DNA from: Gammaproteobacteria bacterium
Lineage (GTDB): Bacteria; Pseudomonadota; Gammaproteobacteria; Steroidobacterales; Rariloculaceae
Length of the DNA stretch: 64,000 nt
Assembly (NCBI GenBank): GCA_036381015.1
Contig: DASVDR010000029.1
Coordinates: forward strand, 160,676-224,675
Direction of reading: 5' to 3'
Shown here: positions 43,550-52,356 of the stretch, piece after piece
Position numbering within the stretch: the first letter of the stretch is position 1
Layout of the letters: each line of letters begins with the position of its first letter
Notes under the pieces: generated by a model
Database searches by the model: none
Seen by the model: only the letters and a program-made list of their open reading frames with translations
Told to the model about the DNA's origin: nothing
Position numbers and translations under genes: made by a program

Positions 43550-44020
43550 ATGACGGAAGCACGGCGGGAAATCGGCCGCGACGAGCTCGAGGCGCTCGTC
43601 GGACGGCCGCTCGGCACGTCCGATTGGATGACGATCGATCAAGCACGCGTCGATCGCTTCGCGGACGTCACGGAGGACCATCAGTTCATCCACGTCGATC
43701 CCGTGCGCGCCGCACAAACGCCGTTCGGCGGCACGATCGCTCACGGTCTGCTGACGCTCTCCTTGATCGTGCCGCTCTGCATCGACTTCGTGCCGAAGAT
43801 CGCGGGCACGAAGCTCCTCGTGAACTACGGGTTCGACAAGGTGCGCTTTCCGGCGCCGGTACGCGTCGGCAAGCGCATCCGCGCCTCCGGCACGCTCGCG
43901 AGCGTGGAGGAGCGCAAGCCCGGTCAATTTCTGATGAAGCTCGACGTCACGATCGAGATCGAGGGCGAGCAAAAGCCCGCGTTGACGGCGGAGTGGCTGT
44001 CGCTGCACGTCGTCGATTGA
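43550..44020 (+). CDS. MaoC-like dehydratase (R-specific enoyl hydratase fold)
   Basis: A 156-residue hot-dog-fold protein. The hydratase 2 motif DVTEDHQFIHVDPVRAA (catalytic Asp and His) is intact, followed by GTIAHGLLTLSLIVPL and NYGFDKVRFPAPVRVG. It is predicted to hydrate enoyl-CoA thioesters as in MaoC/PhaJ and NodN-like proteins. ATG 43550 has GAGAGGAGCGAC upstream. Divergent from rimO across a 273-base gap in which I see only GC-rich palindromic sequence. Confidence 0.9.
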   Translation: MTEARREIGRDELEALVGRPLGTSDWMTIDQARVDRFADVTEDHQFIHVDPVRAAQTPFGGTIAHGLLTLSLIVPLCIDFVPKIAGTKLLVNYGFDKVRFPAPVRVGKRIRASGTLASVEERKPGQFLMKLDVTIEIEGEQKPALTAEWLSLHVVD

Positions 44021-44180
44021 GGCTCCGGCCGGCCGCTCCGACTTCGAAGCACGCGTACCCGGGCGAAGCCGAGCCCGGCTTCCGGTTCGAGCTCGCGCTC
44101 GCGAGCCATGGCACGTCAATTGCACTCCCCAGCGTCCGATTTCGCCTCTCGGCATTTCCGCACAGGAGGAGGCCACAGCC

Positions 44181-45257
44181 ATGATGACGATTTCGAAAGC
44201 AGCTCTCGCTGCAGCCGTTGCCGCGGCGCTAGCCGGCGGCGCGCTTGCACAGCAGCCGGCGCCGTCGCAGGCGCGCGATTACCAGCCCTTCACATCGACC
44301 GATTACGGTCGGCGCGCGCAGGAGGAGATGCAGCGCATGGACAGAAACGGCGATGAGCGCCTCGAGCAAGCCGAGGCGCAAGGCCGTCCCGAGCTGATCA
44401 CGGCGTGGGCGGACGTCGATTTGACGCGTGACGGCAGCCTCGACGCCACCGAGTTTTACCTCTTCGCGGCCCAGCAGCGAATCACCGAGCTCGAGGGCGG
44501 TTCCTCCGCTTCGCAGGGCTCGCAGGCCGCGCGCGACGAGGCCGGCGGGCAGCGGCGCGGCGCGCGCCCGGATCGACTTGCGGCCGAGGAGCTGCTGAGT
44601 GCTGCCGAAGCGCTGCGCAATGCGGCAACGCAGCTGCGGCAAGTCGCCGACCTCCAGCTCGCCGCCTCGGGCGAGCAGGCCTCGTCGGAGCAGAGCGCGG
44701 GAGAGGAGCCGGCGAGCGAGGCCGAGCGTCTGCAGAGCGCGGCCGAGGCGCAACGGGCGATCGAACGACAGCGCAGCCCCGTCGACCAAGGGCGCAGCGT
44801 GGCCGAGCGTGAGCAGGGCGGCGCCGCGGTAGCCCAGCAGCAGCAAGGGGCGGCACAGCAGCAAGGAGCGGCGGCACAGCAGCAAGGAGCGGCGGCACAG
44901 CAGCAAGGAGCGGCGGCACAGCAGCAAGGAGCGGCGGCACAGCAGCACGGAGCCACGGCACAGCAGCACGGAGCGACGGCGGAGCAGCACGGAGCGGCCG
45001 AGCAGCAACGCAGCGCAGAAGCCCAGCAGGGCGGTGCCGCCGAGCAGCAGCGCAGCGCGGCCGAGCAGCAGCGCAGCGGCGCGGGGCAGCAGCGCGGCGT
45101 TGAAGCTCGGCCGTCCTTCGAGGAGGTCGACGCGAACGCCGACGGTGAGCTGAGCCGCACCGAGCTTGCGGCAATCGAAGGCGTCGATGTCTCGTCGGTC
45201 GACACCGATCAGAGCGGCTCCATCAGCCGCGAGGAATACGAGCAGGCGGCGAGGTAG
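44181..45257 (+). CDS. Secreted EF-hand protein with Gln/Ala tandem repeats
   Basis: A 358-residue exported protein. A signal peptide ends AGGALAQQ. Two EF-hand-like loops near the N-terminus (DRNGDERLEQAE, DLTRDGSLDATE) and two at the C-terminus (DANADGELSRTE, DTDQSGSISREE) flank a ~200-residue Gln/Ala/Glu-rich region. That region includes four perfect 21-base repeats encoding AQQQGAA, followed by diverged copies. It should be a calcium-binding periplasmic protein with a long, flexible or coiled-coil spacer. ATG 44181 follows AGGAGG. Codon-level identity of the repeats implies recent expansion. Confidence 0.85.
   Translation: MMTISKAALAAAVAAALAGGALAQQPAPSQARDYQPFTSTDYGRRAQEEMQRMDRNGDERLEQAEAQGRPELITAWADVDLTRDGSLDATEFYLFAAQQRITELEGGSSASQGSQAARDEAGGQRRGARPDRLAAEELLSAAEALRNAATQLRQVADLQLAASGEQASSEQSAGEEPASEAERLQSAAEAQRAIERQRSPVDQGRSVAEREQGGAAVAQQQQGAAQQQGAAAQQQGAAAQQQGAAAQQQGAAAQQHGATAQQHGATAEQHGAAEQQRSAEAQQGGAAEQQRSAAEQQRSGAGQQRGVEARPSFEEVDANADGELSRTELAAIEGVDVSSVDTDQSGSISREEYEQAAR
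44853..45000 (+). repeat. 21-bp tandem repeat within the EF-hand gene
   Basis: Four perfect copies of a 21-base unit (GCACAGCAGCAAGGAGCGGC plus G) run from 44853 to 44936 and are followed by diverging copies to about 45000, in frame, each encoding AQQQGAA or a variant (AQQHGAT). Copy number is expected to vary by slippage. Confidence 0.92.
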
Positions 45258-45388
45258 CGCAGGACGCGCACGGGCGGCGGCATGGCGCGCGGCCGACGCG
45301 TCGGCGCCCACCCGCCGCGCTCGCGGCCGCGATTCGCCGTGAAGCCGCCCGTGCAACTCGTCTTGGCGCGAAGCATGGAGGGGACGAG

Positions 45389-45955
45389 ATGACCGAGTCA
45401 TTGAAAGGAAAGCGCGTAGCCATGCTGGTCGAGAACGGCTTCGAGCAGTCGGAGCTCACGGAGCCGCGCAAGGCGCTGCTCGACGCGGGCGCCGAGGTCG
45501 ACGTCGTGTCGCCCGTCCGCGGCAAGGTCAAAGGCTGGAATCACACCGATTGGGGCGACGAGGTCCCGGTCGACGTCGCGCTCGACGCGGCGGACGCCGC
45601 CCGTTACGACGCGCTCGTCCTGCCCGGGGGCGTGATGAACCCGGACAAGCTTCGGACGAGCACTGCGGCGGTCGAGTTCGTCCAGGCGTTCTTCCGGGCC
45701 GGCAAGCCCGTGGCCGCGATCTGTCACGGGCCCTGGACGCTCATCGAAGCGGGCGCGGTGAAGGGCAGGACCATGACCTCTTGGCCCTCGCTGCGAACCG
45801 ATCTCCGGAACGCCGGCGCGAATTGGGTCGATCGCGAGGTCGTTGTCGACGACGGCTTGATCACGAGCCGCAACCCCGGCGATCTGCCCGCGTTCAATCG
45901 CACGATGATCGAGGAGTTCGCCGCGAGCGGCCGACGTCACAGCTCCGCCGCCTGA
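45389..45955 (+). CDS. DJ-1/PfpI family protein (YhbO-like)
   Basis: A 188-residue type 1 glutamine-amidotransferase-like protein. RVAMLVENGFEQSELTEPRKAL, DALVLPGGVMNPDKLR and the nucleophile elbow AAICHGPWTLIEAG (reactive Cys-His) are those of PfpI/YhbO glyoxalase or deglycase-type stress proteins; the acid residue is in the ENGFEQSE loop. ATG 45389 with GGAGGGGACG upstream. The family is linked to methylglyoxal and oxidative stress; its role here is inferred. Confidence 0.92.
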   Translation: MTESLKGKRVAMLVENGFEQSELTEPRKALLDAGAEVDVVSPVRGKVKGWNHTDWGDEVPVDVALDAADAARYDALVLPGGVMNPDKLRTSTAAVEFVQAFFRAGKPVAAICHGPWTLIEAGAVKGRTMTSWPSLRTDLRNAGANWVDREVVVDDGLITSRNPGDLPAFNRTMIEEFAASGRRHSSAA

Positions 45956-46071
45956 CGGCGGCAGCGCCGTCCACGAACGAGCCCGGCGGCGCGGCCGGCC
46001 ATCGCCGCTGGCAGACGCGATTCGCATCGGCGAGTCTTGCGTTGCGGAGCGCGGCAACAGGAGGTGCGGTC

Positions 46072-47652
46072 ATGACCAGGACGTCGGTGCTCGTCGTCGG
46101 CGGCAGCTTGAACGGTCTTTCGCTGGCGTTGTTCCTCGCGCGGCGTCGCGTGGGTTGCACCGTGGTGGAGCGGCATCCGGCGACCACGGTGCAGTACAAG
46201 TTTGCCGGCATATCGCCGCGCTCGATGGAGATCTATCGAGGGGCGGGAATCGAGCAGGAGATTCGCGAGCGTCGCACGGGCGACCAGAAGGGCGGCGAGA
46301 TCGCCCGCGCGCGGAGCCTGGCCGATCCGGACGTGCGGTTCCTCGGGAAGCCGTGGTCGGACATGAGCGACCTCAGCGCGGCGAGCGCCGAGACCTGCGA
46401 TCAGGACCGCCTCGAGCCGATCCTGCGTGCCCATGCGGAGCGGCTCGGCGCGGACGTCCGTTTTCACACGGAGCTCGTCTCGTTCACGCAAGACGAGCAT
46501 GCGGTGCTCGCCCGGGTCCGCGATCTCGGGACGGGTCGCGAGGACGTCGTCGAGGCGGACTATCTCGTCGCGGCGGACGGCATCGGCGGGCGCACTCGCG
46601 AGTCGCTCGGCATCGAGCGCACGGGACCCGGCGTCCTCCAGCATTGGATGAATCTCATCTTCGATACCGATCTCGAGCCGTTCCTGAAAGGCCGTCGTTT
46701 CACGTCCTGCTTCGTCACCGATCTCAACGCGACGGTCACGCCGCGCGAGGATCACTGGCTGCTCGCGCTGCAATATCGGCCCGAGCGCGGCGAGAGCCCG
46801 GAGGGCTTCGACGCTGCGCGCACCGCGGAGCTCGTGCGCCGTGCGGCGGGCCGCTCCGACGTACGGGCGGAGCTCTTCGACGCGCGTGCGTGGGACGTCA
46901 CCGCATGGCTCGCCGAGCGCTTTCGCGAAGGACGCGCCTTCCTGCTCGGCGATGCCGCGCATTCGATGCCGCCGACCGGCGCATTCGGCGGCAACACGGG
47001 GATCCACGACGGGCACAATCTCGCGTGGAAACTCGAGCTCGTGCTTGGCCGCGCGGCTCGGCCGGGGCTCCTCGAGAGCTATCAGATCGAGCGCCGCTAC
47101 GTCGCCGAGCACTCGCTCGCCCAGGCTCTCGCGCGCCTCGCGGCGTGGTTCGAGGACCCGTCGAAGCGTCTGCCTGCTCCGGTGCCGATCGTCGACGACG
47201 CGGCCGTCATCTTCGGCTATGTCTACCCCGGCGGGGCGCTGGTCGCCGACGCTGCGGCGAGCGCCGCGTTCGAGAACCCGCACGAGCCGACGGGGCGACC
47301 CGGATCACGCGCACCGCATTTCATGATCGAGCACGCCGGCAGCTTCGTGCCGGTGCACGACTGCTTTGGCGCGGGCTTCGTGCTGCTGACCGGCGCCGCA
47401 GGGCAGCGTTGGAGCGAGGCGGCTGCGAACGCCGACAGACGCTTCGCCGCTTCGATTCGTTGCCTCCCGGCGGGGCCGAGGGGGCATGCCGCCGCGCGGC
47501 GCTTCGAGGAGGTCTATCACGTCGAGGCGGACGGCGCCGTGCTCGTTCGACCCGACGGCCACATCGCGTGGCGCGCGCAACGTGCGGCTCGAGATCCCGA
47601 GGCCGAGCTCGCCGGAGCGCTCGAGGCGGTCCACCTTTGTTCGCGGGATTGA
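46072..47652 (+). CDS. FAD-dependent aromatic monooxygenase (PHBH family)
   Basis: A 526-residue class A flavin hydroxylase. SVLVVGGSLNGLSLALFLAR (GxGxxG, with Ser in the third Gly region), DYLVAADGIGGRTRESLG (DG motif) and FLLGDAAHSMPPTGAFGGNTG (GD motif) are present. A C-terminal thioredoxin-like domain ends the chain, as in phenol and polyketide hydroxylases (MhpA, RdmE, PgaE types). ATG 46072 has an excellent AGGAGGTG. It should hydroxylate a phenolic or polyketide-like substrate with NAD(P)H and O2. Confidence 0.9.
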   Translation: MTRTSVLVVGGSLNGLSLALFLARRRVGCTVVERHPATTVQYKFAGISPRSMEIYRGAGIEQEIRERRTGDQKGGEIARARSLADPDVRFLGKPWSDMSDLSAASAETCDQDRLEPILRAHAERLGADVRFHTELVSFTQDEHAVLARVRDLGTGREDVVEADYLVAADGIGGRTRESLGIERTGPGVLQHWMNLIFDTDLEPFLKGRRFTSCFVTDLNATVTPREDHWLLALQYRPERGESPEGFDAARTAELVRRAAGRSDVRAELFDARAWDVTAWLAERFREGRAFLLGDAAHSMPPTGAFGGNTGIHDGHNLAWKLELVLGRAARPGLLESYQIERRYVAEHSLAQALARLAAWFEDPSKRLPAPVPIVDDAAVIFGYVYPGGALVADAAASAAFENPHEPTGRPGSRAPHFMIEHAGSFVPVHDCFGAGFVLLTGAAGQRWSEAAANADRRFAASIRCLPAGPRGHAAARRFEEVYHVEADGAVLVRPDGHIAWRAQRAARDPEAELAGALEAVHLCSRD

Positions 47653-47735
47653 CGCCCCGATGCCTGCCGCGGCATGAACTGTGCCGGCGTCGTTGCGATA
47701 ATGCCGTCACGATCCACCGACGCAGGAGGCCGATC

Positions 47736-49466
47736 ATGTGCGCGACGATCACGCTCGAAGACCGGCGGCGCCGAGCGCGTTCCGCGGCCCGCGCCGCGTT
47801 CTGGCTCGCCGGCACGCTCGCCGTGCTGCTCGGAAGCGGCCAGGCGCGTGCCCAGTCGGGGAGCGACGTCTTCACCGATGCGAATCGGAACGCGGCCGAG
47901 GCCATCGACGCCCGCGGCCTGCGCGAGGTCATCGCGGAGATCGCGAGCGATCGTTACGGCGGCCGCGCGCCGGGATCCGAAGGCGACGAGATGACGCAGG
48001 CGTATCTCGCGCGCGCGCTCGAGGAAATCGGCTTCGAGCCCGGCGGCGCGGACGGCTCGTGGCTCCAGCCGTTCGACCTCGTCGGCATCACCGCGATGCA
48101 GCCCCCGACATGGACGTTCTCGCGCGGCGGCGAAACGCTCGAGCTCTCGCAAGGCGACGAGTTCATCGTCGCGAGCGGCGTGCAGAGCGAGCACGCGGAG
48201 GTTGACGGGGCCGAGATCGTCTTCGTCGGCTACGGCATACAGGCGCCCGAATACGACTGGGACGATTTCAAGGACGCGGACCTCGAGGGCAAGGTCCTGC
48301 TGATTTTGAACAACGATCCGGATTGGGATCCGGAGCTGTTCGCCGGGCGCGAGCGCCTCTATTACGGCCGCTGGACCTACAAGTACGAGAGCGCCGCGCG
48401 CCAAGGCGCGGCCGGCGCCATCATCATCCACACGACGCCTTCGGCAGGGTATCCCTGGCAAGTCGTGCAGACCTCGTGGACCGGCACGCAGTACGAGCTG
48501 CCGGCCGGCGACGAGCCGCGAATGCAGATCGAGGCGTGGATCACCGAGCCCTCGGCCGAGCGTCTCGCCGCTCTCGGCGGCTTCGACCTCGCCGAGCTCG
48601 TCGAGCGCGCGAAGCAGCGCGACTTCGAGCCCGTGCCGCTCGGCGTGACGACCTCGATCGCGCTCGAGAATACGCTCGAGCGCACGTCGTCGGCGAACGT
48701 GCTGGGCGTCCTCCGCGGCAGCGGCCCGGAGCTTGCCGACGAGTACGTGATCTACACGGCGCACCACGATCACCTGGGCCGCGCGATGGACGCGGAAGAG
48801 GGCGGGGACACGATCTACAACGGCGCCCGCGACAATGCGAGCGGCGTCGCGATGCTGCTCGAGATCGGCCAGGCGTTCGCGGCGATGCCCGAGCCCCCGC
48901 GCCGCTCGATCATGCTGCTCTTCGTCGGCGCCGAGGAGCAGGGGCTGCTCGGGTCCGAGTATTTCGCCCTCCACCCGACCGTCCCGCCCGGGCGCATCGC
49001 CGCGAACGTGAACTACGACAGCGGCAACATTTGGGGCAAGACGAGCGACATCACGTTCGTCGGTCTCGGCAAGTCGACGCTCGATGCGGTCGCGCGCCAG
49101 GTCGCGGACTTCCAAGGCCGCGAGGTCAAGCCCGACGAGTTCATCGATCGGGGCTACTACTACCGCTCCGACCAGTTCAACTTCGCGAAGATCGGTGTCC
49201 CGGCGTTCTATTTCGACCCCGGCACCGATTTCGTCGGCCGGCCGGAAGGATGGGGCGTCGAGCGCGTCGAAGAATACACGAACGAGCACTACCACCAGCC
49301 GAGCGACGAGTTGACCGACGAGTGGAGCTTCGAGGGCATGGTCCAGGACGCCCGATTCGGCTTCTGGGCCGGCCTGGTTGTCGCGAACGCCGACGAGATG
49401 CCGCGCTGGAACCCCGGCGACGAGTTCGAAGCCGCCCGGAAGCGCGCCCTCGACGCTCTCGAGTAA
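47736..49466 (+). CDS. Secreted M28-family aminopeptidase with PA insert
   Basis: A 576-residue exported zinc aminopeptidase. The signal peptide (AFWLAGTLAVLLGSGQARA) is followed by RYGGRAPGSEGDEMTQAYL, a protease-associated domain (VFVGYGIQAPEYDWDDF through GAAGAIIIHTTP) and the catalytic M28 domain. Zinc and catalytic residues are in YTAHHDHLG, GARDNASGVA, VGAEEQGLLGSEYF, VNYDSGN and NEHYHQPSDE. ATG 47736 follows GCAGGAGG. Comparable to the secreted M28 peptidases abundant in Xanthomonadales-like bacteria. Confidence 0.92.
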   Translation: MCATITLEDRRRRARSAARAAFWLAGTLAVLLGSGQARAQSGSDVFTDANRNAAEAIDARGLREVIAEIASDRYGGRAPGSEGDEMTQAYLARALEEIGFEPGGADGSWLQPFDLVGITAMQPPTWTFSRGGETLELSQGDEFIVASGVQSEHAEVDGAEIVFVGYGIQAPEYDWDDFKDADLEGKVLLILNNDPDWDPELFAGRERLYYGRWTYKYESAARQGAAGAIIIHTTPSAGYPWQVVQTSWTGTQYELPAGDEPRMQIEAWITEPSAERLAALGGFDLAELVERAKQRDFEPVPLGVTTSIALENTLERTSSANVLGVLRGSGPELADEYVIYTAHHDHLGRAMDAEEGGDTIYNGARDNASGVAMLLEIGQAFAAMPEPPRRSIMLLFVGAEEQGLLGSEYFALHPTVPPGRIAANVNYDSGNIWGKTSDITFVGLGKSTLDAVARQVADFQGREVKPDEFIDRGYYYRSDQFNFAKIGVPAFYFDPGTDFVGRPEGWGVERVEEYTNEHYHQPSDELTDEWSFEGMVQDARFGFWAGLVVANADEMPRWNPGDEFEAARKRALDALE

Positions 49467-49474
49467 TGCGTTCG

Positions 49475-49565
49475 GTGCCGGACAGGAATTGCGTGCATCG
49501 AGTGCCGGACAGGGTTTCGCCTGCAGTCCATGCATTCGGAGCCGGGCACGAATTCGGCGAGGTGC
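49475..49565. repeat. Degenerate GTGCCGGACAGG repeats in intergenic DNA
   Basis: GTGCCGGACAGGAATT at 49475, GTGCCGGACAGGGTTT at 49502 and GAGCCGGGCACGAATT at 49539 are related copies spaced 27 and 37 bases apart, filling the gap between the peptidase and phzF-like genes. No T-run or stem typical of a terminator is visible. Confidence 0.6.
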
Positions 49566-49587
49566 CGAAAATGGATTCGGGGAAACG

Positions 49588-50382
49588 ATGACGCGTCTGC
49601 GGCTGTACCAGGTCGACGCGTTCACGTCGCGGCGGTTCGCCGGCAATCCGGCCGCGGTCGTGCCCCTCGACGAGTGGCTCGACGACGGCCTGCTGCAGGC
49701 GATCGCCGCGGAGAACAACCTGTCCGAGACCGCGTTTTTCGTCCCCGGCGACCCGGCGTACCGGCTGCGCTGGTTCACGCCCACCGTGGAGGTGCAGCTC
49801 TGCGGCCACGCGACGCTGGCGAGCGCCTTCGTCCTGTTCACCGAGCTCGAGCCCGGGCGCACGGAGGTCCGCTTCGACACGGCGAGCGGGGAGCTCGGCG
49901 TGAGCCGGTTGGATGACGGACGGCTCGAGCTGCTGTTCCCCGCGTGGCGCCTCGAACGCGTGGCACCGCCGGACGCGCTGGTCGAGGGCCTCGGCGTCGA
50001 GCCGATCGAAGTGCTCGCCACGCCCGGTCGGGACTACCTGTTCGCGGTGCTCGAGAGCGAAGCGGCGGTCGCGGCCCTTGCGCCGGACCTGCACGCCTTG
50101 GCCGCCCTGCACCCGGCCGGCGTTGCCGCCACGGCACCGAGCGATCGCGCCGACATCGTCTGTCGATACTTCGCGCCGAGCCACGGCGTCGGCGAGGATC
50201 CGGGAACGGGCTCGATCCAGTGCGGCCTCGTGCCCTACTGGAGCGCGCGCCTCGGTAAGCCCGCGATTCGCACTCTTCAGCTCTCGCGCCGCGGCGCCGA
50301 GCTCTTCGGGGAGCTGCGCGGCGACCGTACGGCGATCTCCGGGCAGGTCGTGAAGTACCTCGAGGGCTGGATCGAGGTCTGA
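49588..50382 (+). CDS. PhzF family isomerase/epimerase-like protein
   Basis: A 264-residue protein of the PhzF/diaminopimelate-epimerase fold. YQVDAFTSRRFAGNPAAVV at the start, NNLSETAFF with the catalytic glutamate E47, LRWFTPTVEVQLCGHATLAS and CRYFAPSHGVGEDPGTGSIQCGLVPYW are the family signatures. PhzF converts a dihydroxyanthranilate precursor in phenazine synthesis, but most family members, including this isolated copy, have unknown substrates. Confidence 0.92.
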   Translation: MTRLRLYQVDAFTSRRFAGNPAAVVPLDEWLDDGLLQAIAAENNLSETAFFVPGDPAYRLRWFTPTVEVQLCGHATLASAFVLFTELEPGRTEVRFDTASGELGVSRLDDGRLELLFPAWRLERVAPPDALVEGLGVEPIEVLATPGRDYLFAVLESEAAVAALAPDLHALAALHPAGVAATAPSDRADIVCRYFAPSHGVGEDPGTGSIQCGLVPYWSARLGKPAIRTLQLSRRGAELFGELRGDRTAISGQVVKYLEGWIEV

Positions 50383-50398
50383 CCGCGGCCGCGCGGGC

Positions 50399-50668
50399 TC
50401 AGCGCGCGTGGCACTCGTAAATCACGGGCACCTCGTTCCGCTCCGCATACGAGTGCGCGATGAACAACGCGTCCTCCCGCGACATCGCCTCGCGGTCGAC
50501 GATCGTCGAGCAACGCCAACCGCCGTCCGGTCGGTAGCAGAGGTGCTCGATCGTGACGAGAACCGTGTCGCCGGGGGCGCGTCTCGGCGCCGACGCGGTG
50601 TGCAAGCGCAGGAAGTTCGACTCCGTATAAGTTTCCGTATCGCGGAGCTGCGGCTCGAGTCGCGTCAT
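50399..50668 (-). CDS. Small hypothetical protein (89 aa)
   Basis: An 89-residue protein I do not recognise. It has an acidic/polar composition with TVLVTIEHLCYRPDGGWR and a C-terminal helix followed by NEVPVIYECHAR. Its ATG overlaps the TGA of the next upstream minus-strand gene by four bases (ATGA), which supports both being real and coupled. Predicted soluble, no signal peptide. It lies between phzF-like (convergent) and the divergent EAL gene. Confidence 0.55.
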   Translation of the reverse strand: MTRLEPQLRDTETYTESNFLRLHTASAPRRAPGDTVLVTIEHLCYRPDGGWRCSTIVDREAMSREDALFIAHSYAERNEVPVIYECHAR

Positions 50669-50919
50669 CTGCAGGGTTCAGCTCGAACGAAGGTGATCGT
50701 GATCCCGTCCTGCAAGGCCTGTGCCACGCCGCTCGGCGCACACGGGAAGGCCTCGCCGGCCGCGCTTATGTCAATGCCGCAGGTGACGCGGACCGGCGAA
50801 AACCGTCGCCGCCGGTCGCCCTCGGGTCGCGACGCCGTGAAGGCTCTCACAGCGGCAAAGCCGCCGTCGTGCTCAAATGCCCGACGGCTCCGTTCATCGG
50901 AGCTTTGCAGCGCAACCAT
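50665..50919 (-). CDS. Small hypothetical protein (84 aa)
   Basis: An 84-residue protein of unknown function containing RVTCGIDISAAGEAFPCAPSG, a two-cysteine segment, and a final TITFVRAEPCR. It is divergent from the GGDEF/EAL gene (23-base gap between starts) and overlaps the start of the following 89-residue gene by four bases. The pair could be a small operon with a shared control region with the c-di-GMP gene. No homologue recognised. Confidence 0.45.
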   Translation of the reverse strand: MVALQSSDERSRRAFEHDGGFAAVRAFTASRPEGDRRRRFSPVRVTCGIDISAAGEAFPCAPSGVAQALQDGITITFVRAEPCR

Positions 50920-50942
50920 CTCCGGCGTCGAAAAGGAGCGTA

Positions 50943-52253
50943 ATGGCCGCTGGCAGGCGTGCGAGCGCGAGTACGCGATTCATCGATCAGTTTCTCCAGC
51001 AGGCATCGCATCGGCTGATCGGTTTGTTGCTCGGTCAGCTCGACGCGTTCAATCGAATCAGCGCGACTTTCGGCGAAGATCGATCGCAACGCTTCTGCAG
51101 CGACTACGTCGAGGGCATGAAAGCGCTGCTGCCGCCCGGCGCTCCGATCATCCGCCTCTCCGGTCGCCGCTTCATCGTGCTGTTGCCGCTCGACTCCGCC
51201 GGCGCCGTGCTCGATGCGGCGGCCCGGCTCACGGAGGACGATCGGGCGCGCGTGCAGGTCGGCGACGACAGCTTCGTCGTGGATCTCACCCTCGGCGTCG
51301 CGGTCTACCCGACGCACGCGGAAGACGCCGCCAGCCTTTTTCGCCGCGCCGAGCTCGCGCTGAAGGAGGCGCGCGAGAACGAGCTCGGGTTCGCGGTCTA
51401 CAGCCCCGACTCGACCCGCCGGCAAACCGCGCTGTGGAAGCTCGAGAGCGATTTCGAGCGAGCCGTGCAGCAGGGCAAGCTCGACGTCTATTTCCAGCCG
51501 AAAATCGCCCTCGGCGACCGCCGCGTCCTCGGCGTCGAGGCGCTCGCGCGCTGGCGCTCGCCTTCGGGCACGTTCGTGCCGCCCCAGCAGTTCGTGCCGC
51601 TCGCCGAGCGCAGCGGCAGCATCGTGCCGATGACGTGGCTCGTGCTCGACAAGGTCCTCGAGACCGCGGCCACGTGGTCGCCCTTTGCGCCGTTCTCGAT
51701 CGCGGTGAACGTCGCCCCGCAGGTCCTGACGCATCCGGACTTCTTCTCGCGCCTGCAGCACAGCGCCCGGTCTCTCGAGGAGTCGGGGCTCGGGCTCACG
51801 CTCGAGCTGACCGAGGAGAGCCTCGTGAGCGGAGACGGCGCGTCGATCCCGAGCCTCGAGCGCGTGCGCAAGCTCGGTATCGGTGTCGCGATCGACGATT
51901 TCGGCAAGGGCTACTCCTCGCTCAGCTACCTCAAGGAAATCCCCGCGACGGAGGTCAAGATCGACAAGCGGTTCGTCGCGACCGCGGCGACCGACGAGAA
52001 GGACCGCCACATCGTGCGCGTCATCGTCGAGCTCGCGCGCGCGTTCGGAATGACCGTCGTCGCCGAGGGCGTGGACAGCCCCTACAACCTCGAGACCGTC
52101 GCCGAGCTCGGCTGCGATGCCGCGCAAGGCTTCTTCATCGCGCGGCCGATGCGCGCCGGCGTCACCGGCGACTGGATCGCCCACCTCCAGCGGGAAGCGG
52201 CGCGCTGGCCGGCTTCGAGGCCGGCCGAGGAGGCGCCCGGCCCGGCCGCGTGA
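50943..52253 (+). CDS. c-di-GMP phosphodiesterase: degenerate GGDEF plus EAL
   Basis: A 436-residue cytoplasmic protein. Residues ~20-155 are GGDEF-like, but the signature is SGRRF (73-77), so cyclase activity is not expected. Residues ~165-420 are an EAL domain with E199-A200-L201, ELTEESL, IDDFGKGYSSLSYLKEIP, VKIDKRF, VVAEGVDS and CDAAQGFFIARPM, covering the metal and catalytic residues. So it should degrade c-di-GMP to pGpG, with the GGDEF part perhaps regulatory. ATG 50943 follows AAAAGGAGCGT. No sensor or membrane segment is present. Confidence 0.92.
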   Translation: MAAGRRASASTRFIDQFLQQASHRLIGLLLGQLDAFNRISATFGEDRSQRFCSDYVEGMKALLPPGAPIIRLSGRRFIVLLPLDSAGAVLDAAARLTEDDRARVQVGDDSFVVDLTLGVAVYPTHAEDAASLFRRAELALKEARENELGFAVYSPDSTRRQTALWKLESDFERAVQQGKLDVYFQPKIALGDRRVLGVEALARWRSPSGTFVPPQQFVPLAERSGSIVPMTWLVLDKVLETAATWSPFAPFSIAVNVAPQVLTHPDFFSRLQHSARSLEESGLGLTLELTEESLVSGDGASIPSLERVRKLGIGVAIDDFGKGYSSLSYLKEIPATEVKIDKRFVATAATDEKDRHIVRVIVELARAFGMTVVAEGVDSPYNLETVAELGCDAAQGFFIARPMRAGVTGDWIAHLQREAARWPASRPAEEAPGPAA

Positions 52254-52356
52254 CCGCCGCGGCCCGTCGGATGCCGCGGCGCCGCCGCAGCCCGCCTCGA
52301 GGGCGGGCTAAAATGAGCGCCCGTTTGGCCCGGCGGCGTGCGCGCCCGATGTCCCG

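Noticed and set aside
44853-45000. Regular repeats that could suggest a CRISPR-like array
   Set aside because: The units are contiguous with no unique spacers, are in frame, and encode a Gln/Ala repeat in a secreted protein; no cas genes are near.
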